Source: CAYPTB01 sp964413535
GTDB taxonomy: Bacteria > Planctomycetota > UBA1135 > GCA-002686595
Assembly (NCBI GenBank): GCA_964413535.1
Contig: CAYPTB010000029.1
Coordinates: 174,921 to 238,920, forward strand
DNA length: 64,000 nt
Reading direction: 5' to 3'
Below, piece after piece: positions 8,416-17,575 of the stretch (position 1 is its first letter; every line of letters starts with the position of its first letter). Made by a program: the position numbers and the translations under genes. The notes beneath the pieces are model-generated. The model did no database searches. It was not told the origin of the DNA and saw only the letters and a program-made list of their open reading frames with translations.

Positions 8416-9657
8416 ATGCGCACCGTCTCCACCTCCCCCATCGTCTGGTGTCGCCTCGCCGCGCGGCCCGCCGCCGCGCTCGCCAACCTGACCGAGCTGC
8501 GACCTTGCCCGCTGTGCGGATCCCCGCGCGACGAGAGCGTGTTCGAGCTCGAGGGCTTCCAGTTCTACTCCGACCTCGACGGCGGCTCGGGCCGCCGCGT
8601 CGACCTGCGGCAGGCGCGTTGCCAGGAGTGCGGCGCGCTGTTCATGAATCCCGCCTACACCGAGCGCGGCTTCGCCGTCCTGTTCGAGGAAGCGGGCGCG
8701 AGCCACGTGACGGGCGAGCTCGAGATCGCCGACCGCGCGCGCTGGGTGATGGAGGTCGCGCGGCCCACCGCCGGCTCCACCGTCGTCGACCTCGGCTGTC
8801 ACGACGGCCGCGTGCTCGCTCGCCTCGATCCGGCGCTGCGCAGGTTCGGCGTGGAGCGCGACGCGCACGTCGTGCGCGCCTGCGCCGGGCTCCATCCCGG
8901 CGTCGAGCTGCGCCAGGGCACGATCGAGGAGCTTTCGAGCGCGCTCGGCGGCGTCGAGCCCGACCTCGTCTGCCTGTTCCACGTGCTCGAGCACCTGCGC
9001 GACCCCCTGGCCGCGCTGCGCGCGCTGCGCCGCACGATCCCCTTGCGCAGTCGCCTCGCCGTCGAGGTGCCCGTGCTCGACCTCGCGCGCGGCCGCGACA
9101 TCGTCGGCTTCCTCACCGTTCAGCACCTCACCCACTTCTCGAAGGCGTCGCTCGCGCGCGCCCTGGCCGCCACCGGCTGGGAAGCGACCGAAGCGTCGGG
9201 AGACGAGTCGGGCTGGCGCGTGCTCGCGCGCCCCGCGCCGGAGGCGCACGTCGCCGTCGGGCCGGAATCGAACGACGAGTCGCGCGCGGCCGCGCAGCGC
9301 TACCTCGCGGAACACGCCACCGTCGTCGCCGCCGTGCGCGAGCGCCTGGCGCGCCTGCCGCGCGGCGCGGACGTCGCGATCTTCGGCGCCGGGAACCACG
9401 TCGAGTACCTCGAGCGCCTCACGCCGCTGTTCCGCGATCGGGAGCGCCGCTTCGCGCTGTTCGACTCCGATCCGCTGAAGCAGGGCCGCGCGTGGCGCGG
9501 CATCGCCATCCACACGCCCGCCCTCCTGCGCGAGGTCGACTGGGCGAAGAGCGTGCTCGTGCTCTCGAGCTTCGGCTCGCGCGTCTCCATGGCCGAGGCC
9601 GCGCGCTCCTTCGGCGTACCGGCCGAACGCATCGTCTCCTGCTACGAGGACGCCTGA
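8416..9657 (+). CDS. SAM-dependent C-methyltransferase-like protein with N-terminal zinc site
   Basis: A 413-aa protein. N-terminal Cys pairs CPLC (31, 34) and CQEC (69, 72) form the zinc-binding module seen before sugar C-methyltransferases. Class I SAM motif I is VVDLGCHDG (123-131), and HVLEHLRDPLAALRAL is motif IV/post-motif. The C-terminal third has a Rossmann-like repeat (VAIFGAGNHVEYLERL) typical of the C-terminal domain of NDP-hexose C-methyltransferases. It probably methylates a nucleotide sugar or glycan unit. The next gene starts one base after its stop. Confidence 0.85.
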   Translation: MRTVSTSPIVWCRLAARPAAALANLTELRPCPLCGSPRDESVFELEGFQFYSDLDGGSGRRVDLRQARCQECGALFMNPAYTERGFAVLFEEAGASHVTGELEIADRARWVMEVARPTAGSTVVDLGCHDGRVLARLDPALRRFGVERDAHVVRACAGLHPGVELRQGTIEELSSALGGVEPDLVCLFHVLEHLRDPLAALRALRRTIPLRSRLAVEVPVLDLARGRDIVGFLTVQHLTHFSKASLARALAATGWEATEASGDESGWRVLARPAPEAHVAVGPESNDESRAAAQRYLAEHATVVAAVRERLARLPRGADVAIFGAGNHVEYLERLTPLFRDRERRFALFDSDPLKQGRAWRGIAIHTPALLREVDWAKSVLVLSSFGSRVSMAEAARSFGVPAERIVSCYEDA

Positions 9658-9658
9658 C

Positions 9659-10726
9659 GTGCAGACGCTCAACATCCAGTGCGCGCCGCTCGAGCGCTTC
9701 CTGGCCGATCCGGGCCGCTTCGCGATCTTCGGCGCGTCGGCCTGCGGTCGCGGCGTTCACGACTGGCTCGTGCGCCACGGTGCGCGGGCGACGGCCTTCC
9801 TCGACAACGCGCGCAGCGGTGAGCTCGGCGGCATCGAGGTGCTCCCGCCGCGCGAGTGGGCGCGGCTCGAGCTCGAGACCGTGGTGATCGGCAGCATGTA
9901 CGGCCGCGAGATGAGCGCCGAGCTCCGCGCGCTGGGCTTCACCGGCGCTGTGATCGACCTCTCGGCCCTGCACGTGGAGCGCTGGATCGGCCACTTCGAC
10001 GCGCGCGTCGTGCGCGAGCGGGCCGACGCCGTCGCGGCCGCGCGCCCGCGGCTCGCGGACGAGTCGGCGCGCACGACCTTCGACCGCTTGCTGGCCTACC
10101 GGCGCACGCTCGACGCCGCGGCGCTGCCCGAGCCGAGCGTGCAGTACCGCCACGCGCGCGTGCCCGTGCTCACGGGCGAGGTCGTGCTCGACGGCGGCGC
10201 CTTCGACGGCCGCACGAGCGTCGCCTACCTCGACGCCATCGGAGACACGGGACACGTCCACGCCTTCGAGCCCGTCGCGGCGACTTTCGCCGCGCTCTGC
10301 GCGACGGTCGAGACCCGCGGGCTCTCCTCGCACGTCACGCCCTGGAAGCACGGTCTGTGGCACCGGCGCGAACGGCTCCTCGTGCGCACCGAGGAGGAGA
10401 ACGCCATGCAGTGCCGCGTCCACGAGGACGGCGACGAGGAGATCGACGCGGTCACGATCGACGAGTGGGTCGCAGGGCAGGACCTCGCGCGGCTCGACTG
10501 GATCAAGATGGACATCGAGGGCGCCGAGCGCGAGGCGCTGCTCGGCGCGCGCGACACGCTCGCGCGCCTCGCACCGAAGCTCGCCATCTGCTGCTACCAC
10601 CGGCCCGACGACCTGTGGGAGCTGCCCCTGTTGATCGGCGAGCTGATGCCCGGCGCGCGCCTGTTCCTCGGCCACCACTCGCAGAACCTCTTCGAGAGCG
10701 TCGTCTACGCGCTGCCCGCGGCATAG
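9659..10726 (+). CDS. FkbM family methyltransferase
   Basis: A 355-aa protein. An N-terminal segment FAIFGASACGRGVHDWL (21-37) resembles a nucleotide-binding Rossmann strand. The FkbM methyltransferase domain follows: VVLDGGAFDG (175-184) is SAM motif I, VHAFEPV the second strand, and WIKMDIEGAE the signature of the family. FkbM enzymes O-methylate sugars or polyketides. The GTG start at 9659 is one base past the stop of the C-methyltransferase-like gene, so the two are surely cotranscribed and probably act on the same glycan. Confidence 0.88.
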   Translation: MQTLNIQCAPLERFLADPGRFAIFGASACGRGVHDWLVRHGARATAFLDNARSGELGGIEVLPPREWARLELETVVIGSMYGREMSAELRALGFTGAVIDLSALHVERWIGHFDARVVRERADAVAAARPRLADESARTTFDRLLAYRRTLDAAALPEPSVQYRHARVPVLTGEVVLDGGAFDGRTSVAYLDAIGDTGHVHAFEPVAATFAALCATVETRGLSSHVTPWKHGLWHRRERLLVRTEEENAMQCRVHEDGDEEIDAVTIDEWVAGQDLARLDWIKMDIEGAEREALLGARDTLARLAPKLAICCYHRPDDLWELPLLIGELMPGARLFLGHHSQNLFESVVYALPAA

Positions 10727-10806
10727 CCCGAGCGCAGCGCGCGCAGCGTCGAGCCGTCCGCTGCCGGAAACCTTCGGCTGGGCCCTCGACCCCGGGCAGT
10801 CCTTCC

Positions 10807-12042
10807 CTACGCCTTCGCGCCGACGCGGAAGGCGGTGACGACGTCGGATTCGGCCGTGCGGGCGCGTTCGTCGGCGAGGACGGCGGTGCCGCCGTCGGCG
10901 AGGAGCCAGCCGAGGGTGTCGGAGAGGGAGCTTTGTGTACGCGGCGCGGTGCTCGGGAGGATCTGCCACTCGAGGCGCGCGCGCGCGGAGGTGGCGGCGC
11001 GCTCGGCGCGGCGCATCGCGTCGTCGGCGGGGCGCTGGCGACCCTGGGCGTAGAGGAAGCGCGACGCGACGGCGCGCTCGGGCTCGGCGAGCTCGGGGAG
11101 CTCCTCGCCCAACGCGAGCGCGCACAGGGCGCCGTAGACGTCGACGCCCGCGAAGTCGAGCAGGCGATCGATCTTCGTGTCGAGCGCGAGGCCGACCTCG
11201 CTCACGAAGGGACCGTCTTTCGTCCACACGACGTCGGCGCAGAACGACGTGTGCTCGAGGTCGAAGGCCTTCACGAGCAGGCCCGCGAGCTCGCCGAAGA
11301 TCGAGCGGCGGCGGCGCTCCTCGGGCGTCAGGCCGGCGAAGGGCTCGAGGGTGAAGCCGCGCACGAGCGGCGGGTTGTGGCCGATCTCCTTGCGCGTCAC
11401 GGCCAGAACGTGCACGCCGCGCGGCGTCGCGAGCGCATGGATCGAGTACTCGTCGCCGGCCACGAGCTCCTGCACGAGGATGCGGCCGTCGCCCGCGGCG
11501 GCGGCGAAGCGCGCGCGCAGGGCGAGCTCGGGATCGTTCGGCGCCGTGATCCACGCGCCGTCCGAGCCGGTGGCGGGCTTCAGCACGGCGCGCGTCGAGC
11601 GCTTCACGGCCAGGATCGCCTCGTCCGCGCCGAAGGAGACGACGGACTTCGGGTGCGGGATCTTCGCGGCGACGAAGGCGGTGAGCTGCGCGCCCTTGTC
11701 GAGCACGCGCTTGACCGCGTCGGGATCGGGCCCGCGCAGGCCGAGCGCGCGCGCGACGATCGCGGCGCTGAACAGCGCCTCGGGGGCCGCGGAGCCGGAG
11801 ACGATGCCGCCGGGCTTCACGTCGGGACGCTCGCGCACGCGCACGAGCACCGCCTCGGGATCGCGCGAGCTGACCGCGTCGAAGCGCGGAGCGAGCGCGG
11901 CGGCCGGCGCCTGGGGGTCGAGGTCGAAGACCCACGGCGCGAGCTCGAGCTCGGCGGCGCGGCGAACGAGTGGAAGCTGCGAGCGGCCGCCCGCCAGCAC
12001 GAGGAGCGGACCGCGAGGTCCCTGCACTTTCTTCGATCCCAT
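10807..12042 (-). CDS. ATP-grasp domain protein (carbamoyl-phosphate synthase-like)
   Basis: A 411-aa ATP-grasp protein: N-terminal PLLVLAGGRSQLPLVRRA, nucleotide loop AVLKPATGSDGAWI, then ILVQELVAGDEYSIHAL (which contacts the adenine/ribose) and SFCADVVWTKDGPFVSEVGL (metal site; the usual EvN-type pair is changed to SEVGL). The start at 12042 has AAGGAA about 9 nt upstream. It is divergent from the SpsF-like gene with about 170 bp between starts. ATP-grasp enzymes are common beside cytidylyltransferases in glycan clusters, where they add amino acids to sugars; that role is inference. Confidence 0.82.
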   Translation of the reverse strand: MGSKKVQGPRGPLLVLAGGRSQLPLVRRAAELELAPWVFDLDPQAPAAALAPRFDAVSSRDPEAVLVRVRERPDVKPGGIVSGSAAPEALFSAAIVARALGLRGPDPDAVKRVLDKGAQLTAFVAAKIPHPKSVVSFGADEAILAVKRSTRAVLKPATGSDGAWITAPNDPELALRARFAAAAGDGRILVQELVAGDEYSIHALATPRGVHVLAVTRKEIGHNPPLVRGFTLEPFAGLTPEERRRRSIFGELAGLLVKAFDLEHTSFCADVVWTKDGPFVSEVGLALDTKIDRLLDFAGVDVYGALCALALGEELPELAEPERAVASRFLYAQGRQRPADDAMRRAERAATSARARLEWQILPSTAPRTQSSLSDTLGWLLADGGTAVLADERARTAESDVVTAFRVGAKA

Positions 12043-12212
12043 CGACGCGTTCCTTTCGACTCCGGGACTCGCTCACCCTAGAGGTCGGAAGGCTCGCGAT
12101 GAAGAGCGTGGTTGCGCGCTCGGGGCCGGGAGCTCCCACATCCGGGGTGATCCGTTCCCCGGCCCGTTCCGACTTCCTTGCTTCGAGCGGCGCCGTGCGG
12201 GACAGTTTTGCG

Positions 12213-13877
12213 ATGACGCGGGAACGAGCGGTGGCCTTCGTCGTGGCGCGGCTCGGCTCGAAGCGCTTGGCGGCCAAGCACCTGCGGCGCATCGGGGACC
12301 GCACGCTGCTCGACTGGGTCGTGGGGCGGCTGGCGGAGTGCCGCGAGCTGGACGGGGTCGTGCTCGCGACGGCGGCGGAGCCCGAGAACCTGCCGCTCGT
12401 GCGCTTCGCGGAAAAGCGCGGCATCGAGTGCTTCTGGTACGAGGGGGACGTCGACCACGTCACGACGCGTCTGCGCCGCGCGGCGGAGCACGCGAACGCC
12501 GACGTGTGCGTGCTCGTGAGCGCCGACTGTCCGCTCGTCTACGCGCCGGGGATCGACTTCCTCGTGCGCGCGCTGCGCGCGGCGCCCGGCATGGACCTGG
12601 TCGGCGTCCTCGATGGCCCCGAGGGGCGGCGGGCCATGCTCGAGGGCTGCCAAGTCGCGCGGCGGCGCGCGTGGCAGCGAGCCGACGACCTGTCGGACAC
12701 GCCCGAGCTCGCGCGGCACCAGTTCCCGGTGATGGGGCGGCGCGAGGAGCTCTTCCGCGTGCTCGCGACGGCGCTGCCCGACGCGCTGTACGCACATCCG
12801 CTGCGGCTCTCGGTCGACACCTGGGCCGACCTCGAGTTCATGACGGCGCTCCACGATCGGCTCATACGGCGCGGCGAGCCGTTCGAGCTGCCCGGAGCGC
12901 TGGCGCTGCTCGCGGCGGAGCCGGAGCTCGGCCTGATCAACGCGCACGTGCACCAGCGCGGCGCGGACGAGGTCGAGCGGCGCGCGCTGTTCGTCGTCGA
13001 CCCCGATCCGCGGCGCGTCGAGCAGAACCGCGAGCTCGCGCTGCAGCTCGTCGAGCGCAAGGGCGTCGCGGTGACGCTCGTCGTCGACGGCGAGACCGCC
13101 CACGCGGAGCTCGCGGCGCGCGGCCTCTCCGTGATCTGGGGCGCGTTCGGTCGCAAGGCCGCGCAGCCGCCGCGCGGCATCGTGGCCGAGCCGTGGACGG
13201 GAGAGCTCGCGGGGTGCGATCTCGTCGTGCTCGACCTGGACGCGGAGCCCGGCCTCGCGGGCGGCTGGCGCGAGGGTCTGGCGGTGGGCACGGTCGCGGT
13301 GCTGTGCGAGCGCGCGCGCGAGTGGATGGGCGAGGCCGACCTCGTGCTCGACGCCTCGGGCATCGTGCGGCGCGAGATCCGGCGCGCCGCGCGAGAGGCG
13401 CACAAGGACGTGGACGTGCTCGTGCAGCTCCGCTCGGCCGAGCAACGTGGCGCCGTGGAACGTTTCGCCGAGCGCCACGGCTTGCGCGCCGTTTGCGCAG
13501 CGGGCGGATCCGACGCGGCGCAGGACGGAGACGGCGCGGTCGAGGACTACCCGGCCTGGCTCGCGCGCGCGCGCGTCCTCCTCACGGACCGTGGAGCGTG
13601 CGTGCGCGAAGCGCTCGCGGCCGGTACGCACCCCGTGTTGTGGGCCGCGCGCGAGGAGGCGCTCGGCTGGTTCGAGAAAGCGGGCGCGCCCCCGGCGATC
13701 GTCGAGCGCGAGTCGGATCTCTTCCTGCTGCACGGGCTCGTGTCGGCCGACGCGCCCGCCGTGCGGCCCCACGACACGACCGGCGCGCTCGTCGAGCGGC
13801 TGTGGAAGCGCGTCCTGCAGCGCGGCGCGCCCGAGCTCGCGACGGCGCGCGAGCGACGCGCGAAGACGCGCCGCTGA
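12213..13877 (+). CDS. SpsF-like cytidylyltransferase fused to SpsG-like domain
   Basis: A 554-aa two-domain protein. Residues 1 to about 240 are a CMP-sugar cytidylyltransferase fold (FVVARLGSKRLAAKHLRRIG, then VLVSADCPLVYAPGID, then RLSVDTWADLEFM) as in SpsF and NeuA-like enzymes. The rest (RRALFVVDPDPRRVEQNREL through DYPAWLARARVLLTDRGACVREALAAGTHPVLW) resembles the GT-B-like SpsG/PseG domain. The start at 12213 gives an N-terminus matching the family; the frame is open further upstream. It would activate a surface sugar with CTP. The GSTRLPGK box of SpsF reads GSKRLAAK here, which may alter substrate choice. Confidence 0.8.
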   Translation: MTRERAVAFVVARLGSKRLAAKHLRRIGDRTLLDWVVGRLAECRELDGVVLATAAEPENLPLVRFAEKRGIECFWYEGDVDHVTTRLRRAAEHANADVCVLVSADCPLVYAPGIDFLVRALRAAPGMDLVGVLDGPEGRRAMLEGCQVARRRAWQRADDLSDTPELARHQFPVMGRREELFRVLATALPDALYAHPLRLSVDTWADLEFMTALHDRLIRRGEPFELPGALALLAAEPELGLINAHVHQRGADEVERRALFVVDPDPRRVEQNRELALQLVERKGVAVTLVVDGETAHAELAARGLSVIWGAFGRKAAQPPRGIVAEPWTGELAGCDLVVLDLDAEPGLAGGWREGLAVGTVAVLCERAREWMGEADLVLDASGIVRREIRRAAREAHKDVDVLVQLRSAEQRGAVERFAERHGLRAVCAAGGSDAAQDGDGAVEDYPAWLARARVLLTDRGACVREALAAGTHPVLWAAREEALGWFEKAGAPPAIVERESDLFLLHGLVSADAPAVRPHDTTGALVERLWKRVLQRGAPELATARERRAKTRR

Positions 13878-14241
13878 GTGCGCGGAGAGCCCACCGAACC
13901 GCTGCGACCCCAGGACCAAGAGCGGAAGCGCTCGGCTTCTCGGAGGGACGCGCGGGTACCTCGACGTTCACACGGGCCTGAACCCGACGGGTGAGATTCC
14001 GCGCCGAGGCGTCGATCGCTCGCGACCGGCGCTACAAGCACGCTCTACAAACTTCACGGGCACGCGCCGAGCGCGGGCGACCTTCACGCGACCGAACGAG
14101 TTTCGCCGCGCTCCGGGAGCGAGCTTCCGGTTGCGCGGGACGGAGGCGGCAACCGGCACATGGTTTGTCGCGCTCGGGCGGAAAGTACAAGAACGGCGTT
14201 CGCGGCGGCGCACGTCGCGACTTCCTGCAGCGAGGCTCGTC
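13878..14241. other. Gene-free stretch with a hairpin
   Basis: 364 bp with no credible gene. An inverted repeat CCGGTTGC (14127-14134) and GCAACCGG (14149-14156) could form an 8-bp stem with a 14-nt loop about 90 bp before the next start codon. No T-run follows, so a regulatory rather than terminator role is possible, but chance is not excluded. Confidence 0.4.
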
Positions 14242-14964
14242 ATGGAAGAGACACGGATCGGCGGGTCACACGCAGGGCACGGAGAGAAGGGCGTCGTGGC
14301 GAACGAACGGCGGGTGCGCATCGCCGCTCGGTCGGTGACTTTGGAGGGCGAGCTCGGGGTCCCCGATGCGGCGCGCGGCGTGGTCGTGATCGTCCACGGC
14401 AGCGGGAGCAATCGGCGCAGCCCCCGCAATCGCCCCCTCGCGCAGGTCCTGCGGGACGAAGGCTTCGCCACCCTGCGGGTGGACTTGCTGAGTCCCGAGG
14501 AAGAGCACGTCGACGCCTTCACGCGCCACCTGCGCTTCGACGTGGATCTCTTGGCGCGCAGGCTGATCGCGGTGACGGACTGGCTCGGGTCGCACGGCGA
14601 GACCTCCGAGCTGCACGTCGGTTGCTTCGGCGCCGGCACGGCCGCGGCGGCGCTCCTCATGGCGTCCACGCGGCGCTCCGATCGCATCGGTGCCGTCGTG
14701 TCGCGCGGCGGACGCCCCGACCTCGCGGAGGGCGTCCTGTCGATCGTGCAGACAGCCACGCTGCTGATCGTCGGGAGCAACGACGAGCCGGGGATCGAGC
14801 TCAACCAACATGCGCTGGAGCAGATCGCCGCGAAGCACAAGGAGCTCGCGATCGTTCCCGGCGCTTCGTACCTGTTCGACGAAGCGGGCACCCTCTCGGA
14901 AGTGGCTCGCCTCGCGGCCGCCTGGTACGGGCAGCACCTGTCGGTCGAAGTGGCCTTGCACTGA
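14242..14964 (+). CDS. Dienelactone-hydrolase-like alpha/beta protein lacking catalytic Ser and His
   Basis: A 240-aa protein with the layout of the small alpha/beta hydrolases often fused to or beside phosphoribosyltransferases: VVVIVHGSGSNRRSPRNR (oxyanion region), TLRVDLLSPEEE, a nucleophile-elbow strand, AVVSRGGRPDLA, LLIVGSNDE and a C-terminal GAS-LF loop. The usual nucleophile elbow GASTG reads GAGTA here (Gly132 in place of Ser), and the His of GATHLF reads Tyr210 in GASYLF. Two of three triad residues are therefore gone, and I expect no hydrolase activity. GTG at 14296 (preceded by GGAGAGAAGG) is a credible alternative start. The fold looks intact, so it may bind rather than cleave. 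Confidence 0.78.
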   Translation: MEETRIGGSHAGHGEKGVVANERRVRIAARSVTLEGELGVPDAARGVVVIVHGSGSNRRSPRNRPLAQVLRDEGFATLRVDLLSPEEEHVDAFTRHLRFDVDLLARRLIAVTDWLGSHGETSELHVGCFGAGTAAAALLMASTRRSDRIGAVVSRGGRPDLAEGVLSIVQTATLLIVGSNDEPGIELNQHALEQIAAKHKELAIVPGASYLFDEAGTLSEVARLAAAWYGQHLSVEVALH

Positions 14965-14988
14965 CGGCCGACTCCTTTTCGTACCGCG

Positions 14989-16776
14989 CTACAGCGGCCA
15001 CACGAGCGGCACGACCGTCAGCACGACCCCCATCGTGATCAGGTCGAGGATCACGCCGATCCTCAGGAAGTCGGCGAAGCGGTAGCCCCCGGGACCGAAC
15101 ACCATCAGGTTCGTCTGGTAGCCGAAAGGCGTCGCGAAGCCGCAGGAAGCGGCGACCATGATCGCGATCAGGAACGGCTGGTAGTCGAGCCCGAGCGAGC
15201 GCGCGGTCGCCATCGCGATCGGGTACATGAGGGCCGCCGTCGCGTTGTTGGAGAGCAGCTCCGTCAAGCACATCGTCGTGACGTAGATGGTGGCCAGCAC
15301 GAGCCACGGATGATCGTTTCCGATCGCGGCCACGGCTCCCGTCGCGATGCGGTCCGCGAGACCCGTCGTGCGCATGGTCTCGCCCAACCCCAGCGCGGCC
15401 GCGATCGTGATCAGGACCTCCCAGTCGATGCCGCGCCGCGCCGCGTTCGTGTTGCAGCAGCCGGTGACGAGCATCAGCGCCGCGGCCAAGAGCCCCGCGT
15501 GCACCATGGACAGCCACTCGAACCCGGCGACCACGACCATGGCGAGCAGGATGGCGATCGCGACGAAGGCCTTCTCGTGACCGGGGGGCGTCGAGTCCTC
15601 GATGCGCGAGAGGAGGAAGAAGTCCTTCGAGTTCCTCTGTCCGTCGTAGAAGTTCGGATGGGCCTCGAGCAGGAGCTGGTCGCCCGGCTGGAGCACGATG
15701 TCGCCGATCTTCTTGCGAATGCGTTCGCCCGAGCGCGCGACGGCGATGACGGCCGCGTTGTAGACCGAGCGGAAGCGGCCGTCGCGAACCGTCATCCCGA
15801 CCAGCGGGCAACTGTTCGACACGACGGCTTCGATCAGGCAGCGCTCGGACCTCGGCGCGTCGAGCTTGAACACCTGCGTGGTCGCGGGGCGCAGCCCGCG
15901 CAGCTTCTGCAGCTCGAGCACCGAGTCGACGACTCCCACGAACAGGAGCCGATCGCCCGCGGCGAGCACCTCGCTCGACGCGACGGCCGGCATCGCGCGG
16001 CCCCCGCGCTCGATCTCGGCCAAGTACACGCCGGGCAAGCCGCGCAGCCCGGCCGCCTCGATGCTCTTTCCGACGAGCGGGCTCGTCGCATCCACCTCCA
16101 TCTCGATCGTGTACTCGCGCGGATCGCTCGACGTGCTGAGCGAGGGCTTGCGGTCGGGCAGGAGCCAGCGGCTCGTCGCCATGATGAAGCCGATGCCCAC
16201 GATCGCGCATGGCACGCCCACCCAGGCCATGTCGAACATGCCGAGCGCCGAGCGATCCCCTGTCTCGGCGACGAGCAGCCCGTACACGACCATGTTCGTG
16301 CTCGTGCCGATCAGCGTGCACGTCCCGCCGAAGATGGTCGCGAACGACAGAGGGATGAACATCTTCGACGGCGCGATGCCGGTGCGCTTGCACAGGTCCG
16401 AGACCACCGGCATGAACATCGCCACGATCGGCGTGTTGTTCAGGAAAGCCGACAGGCCGGCGGCGGGGAGCATGAGCCGCAGTTGCGCCCCCGCGACGGA
16501 CTTCGGCCGGCCGAGCAGCGGCCGCGTCAGGAGGTCCATCGCCCCCGTTCGCGACAGGCCGGCGACGACGACGTACAGGACGGCCACGGTGACGAGCGCC
16601 TCGTTGCCGAGTCCCGCCACGAGTCTCGCCGGGGTCGGGAAGGCGTCGGAGAACAGCCCGGCCGTCATGAACACCGCCACCGCGGCGACCACGACCATGT
16701 CCGTCGCCTGGTTCCGCGCGAGCGCGAGGACCATCAGCGCGAGGACGGCGAGCGTGAACCAGGCTTCCCAGTTCAT
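14989..16776 (-). CDS. SLC13/DASS-type permease with two RCK-C (TrkA-C) domains
   Basis: A 595-aa membrane protein. N-terminal helices with LSAFLNNTPIVAMFMPVV and FATIFGGTCTLIGTSTNMVV form the first SNT-like substrate/Na+ motif of divalent-anion sodium symporters. A cytoplasmic insert of about 200 residues carries two RCK-C regulatory domains (VGKSIEAAGLRGLPGVYLAEIERGG; CPLVGMTVRDGRFRSVYNAAVI). The C-terminal half repeats the transport motif (TELLSNNATAALMYPIAM). It should move a carboxylate, sulfate or similar anion into the cell. It is convergent with the pseudohydrolase gene. Confidence 0.88.
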   Translation of the reverse strand: MNWEAWFTLAVLALMVLALARNQATDMVVVAAVAVFMTAGLFSDAFPTPARLVAGLGNEALVTVAVLYVVVAGLSRTGAMDLLTRPLLGRPKSVAGAQLRLMLPAAGLSAFLNNTPIVAMFMPVVSDLCKRTGIAPSKMFIPLSFATIFGGTCTLIGTSTNMVVYGLLVAETGDRSALGMFDMAWVGVPCAIVGIGFIMATSRWLLPDRKPSLSTSSDPREYTIEMEVDATSPLVGKSIEAAGLRGLPGVYLAEIERGGRAMPAVASSEVLAAGDRLLFVGVVDSVLELQKLRGLRPATTQVFKLDAPRSERCLIEAVVSNSCPLVGMTVRDGRFRSVYNAAVIAVARSGERIRKKIGDIVLQPGDQLLLEAHPNFYDGQRNSKDFFLLSRIEDSTPPGHEKAFVAIAILLAMVVVAGFEWLSMVHAGLLAAALMLVTGCCNTNAARRGIDWEVLITIAAALGLGETMRTTGLADRIATGAVAAIGNDHPWLVLATIYVTTMCLTELLSNNATAALMYPIAMATARSLGLDYQPFLIAIMVAASCGFATPFGYQTNLMVFGPGGYRFADFLRIGVILDLITMGVVLTVVPLVWPL

Positions 16777-16997
16777 GGGGACGGAAGGATATCGACGCCG
16801 AGGCTCGAGCGACCGAACCCGAAGCGGACGCGGACTTCAGAACACCGATCACGTGCCTCGGAGCCGACGAACGGTGCGGACGACGCGTGGAAGTCGCGCC
16901 CTCGAAGAGATGCTCTCACTCGTTGGCTCGCGCGACGGCGGCCACCCTTCGGCGTGCGCCGTGCAATCTCGCGCCTGGAGCTACGCGCGAGCCGAGA

Positions 16998-17564
16998 TCA
17001 GAACGCGATACCGGCGAAAGCCGTGAGCTGCACGCTGTCGACGTCCGAGTCGACGGCGCCGAGGTCGAGGTCGGAGCCCAGGCCGGCCCGCGCGTCGAGG
17101 CCGAGGCGCACGGGTCCCAGCCGGATCCCCGCTCCCAAGCGCGCGTAGTAGCCGAGCGCCGAGTCCGAGTCGCCCGCGCTCATTCCGCCGCTCGTGGCGT
17201 CCAGGTCGCCGTCGGCATAGTTCAACCCGACCGCGCCGTAGGGCTCGATCAGGAACTTCCACGGCGTCACGCGCACGCCGAGGAAGTAGTCGTCGATCGC
17301 GAGATCCACGTCCGTCAGCGTGCCGGAAGAGCTCGCATCGTCCTCGGCGTGGAACCAACCGCCTTCGACCCCGAGCCAGGGCAGGCTCGTGTCCACCACC
17401 GCGTCCAACCCGTAGACCGTCAGCTCGTCGACGTCGTCGAAGTCGCTCGAGTCGAGCGAGCGCACGCCGCCATAGGCGTTGATCGAGTTCCCGCCTCCTC
17501 CGAGACAACCCGACGACAACGCGGCGACGACGAGGAGCGCGATCGAAGTGAGGCTCTGGGACAT
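16998..17564 (-). CDS. Small outer-membrane beta-barrel-like lipoprotein
   Basis: A 188-aa protein starting MSQSLTSIALLVVAALSSGC: a lipoprotein signal peptide with Cys20 as the likely lipidated residue. The mature part alternates hydrophobic and polar residues (YFLGVRVTPWKFLIEPYGAVGLNYADG; LGYYARLGAGIRLGPVRLGLDARAG) and ends in aromatic GIAF, as in eight-stranded outer-membrane barrels. An ATG further upstream at 17660 lacks signal-peptide logic. Just before the chosen ATG the mRNA reads GGAUCACCUCC, the reverse of a ribosome site, so initiation would be unusual. No substrate can be inferred. Confidence 0.72.
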   Translation of the reverse strand: MSQSLTSIALLVVAALSSGCLGGGGNSINAYGGVRSLDSSDFDDVDELTVYGLDAVVDTSLPWLGVEGGWFHAEDDASSSGTLTDVDLAIDDYFLGVRVTPWKFLIEPYGAVGLNYADGDLDATSGGMSAGDSDSALGYYARLGAGIRLGPVRLGLDARAGLGSDLDLGAVDSDVDSVQLTAFAGIAF

Positions 17565-17575
17565 GGAGGTGATCC
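17565..17575 (+). promoter_or_regulatory. Perfect Shine-Dalgarno sequence on the strand opposite the lipoprotein gene
   Basis: The plus strand reads GGAGGTGATCC, complementary over 11 nt to the usual bacterial 16S rRNA 3' end. It points away from the lipoprotein gene. A plus-strand frame runs through it (stop at 17808) but has no family look. On the lipoprotein mRNA the same bases copy the anti-Shine-Dalgarno sequence. Confidence 0.4.

Noticed and set aside
9419..12463. A 1014-codon minus-strand open frame
   Set aside because: It lies antisense to the FkbM gene and out of frame with the ATP-grasp gene; composition is Arg/Ala-rich shadow coding caused by high GC.
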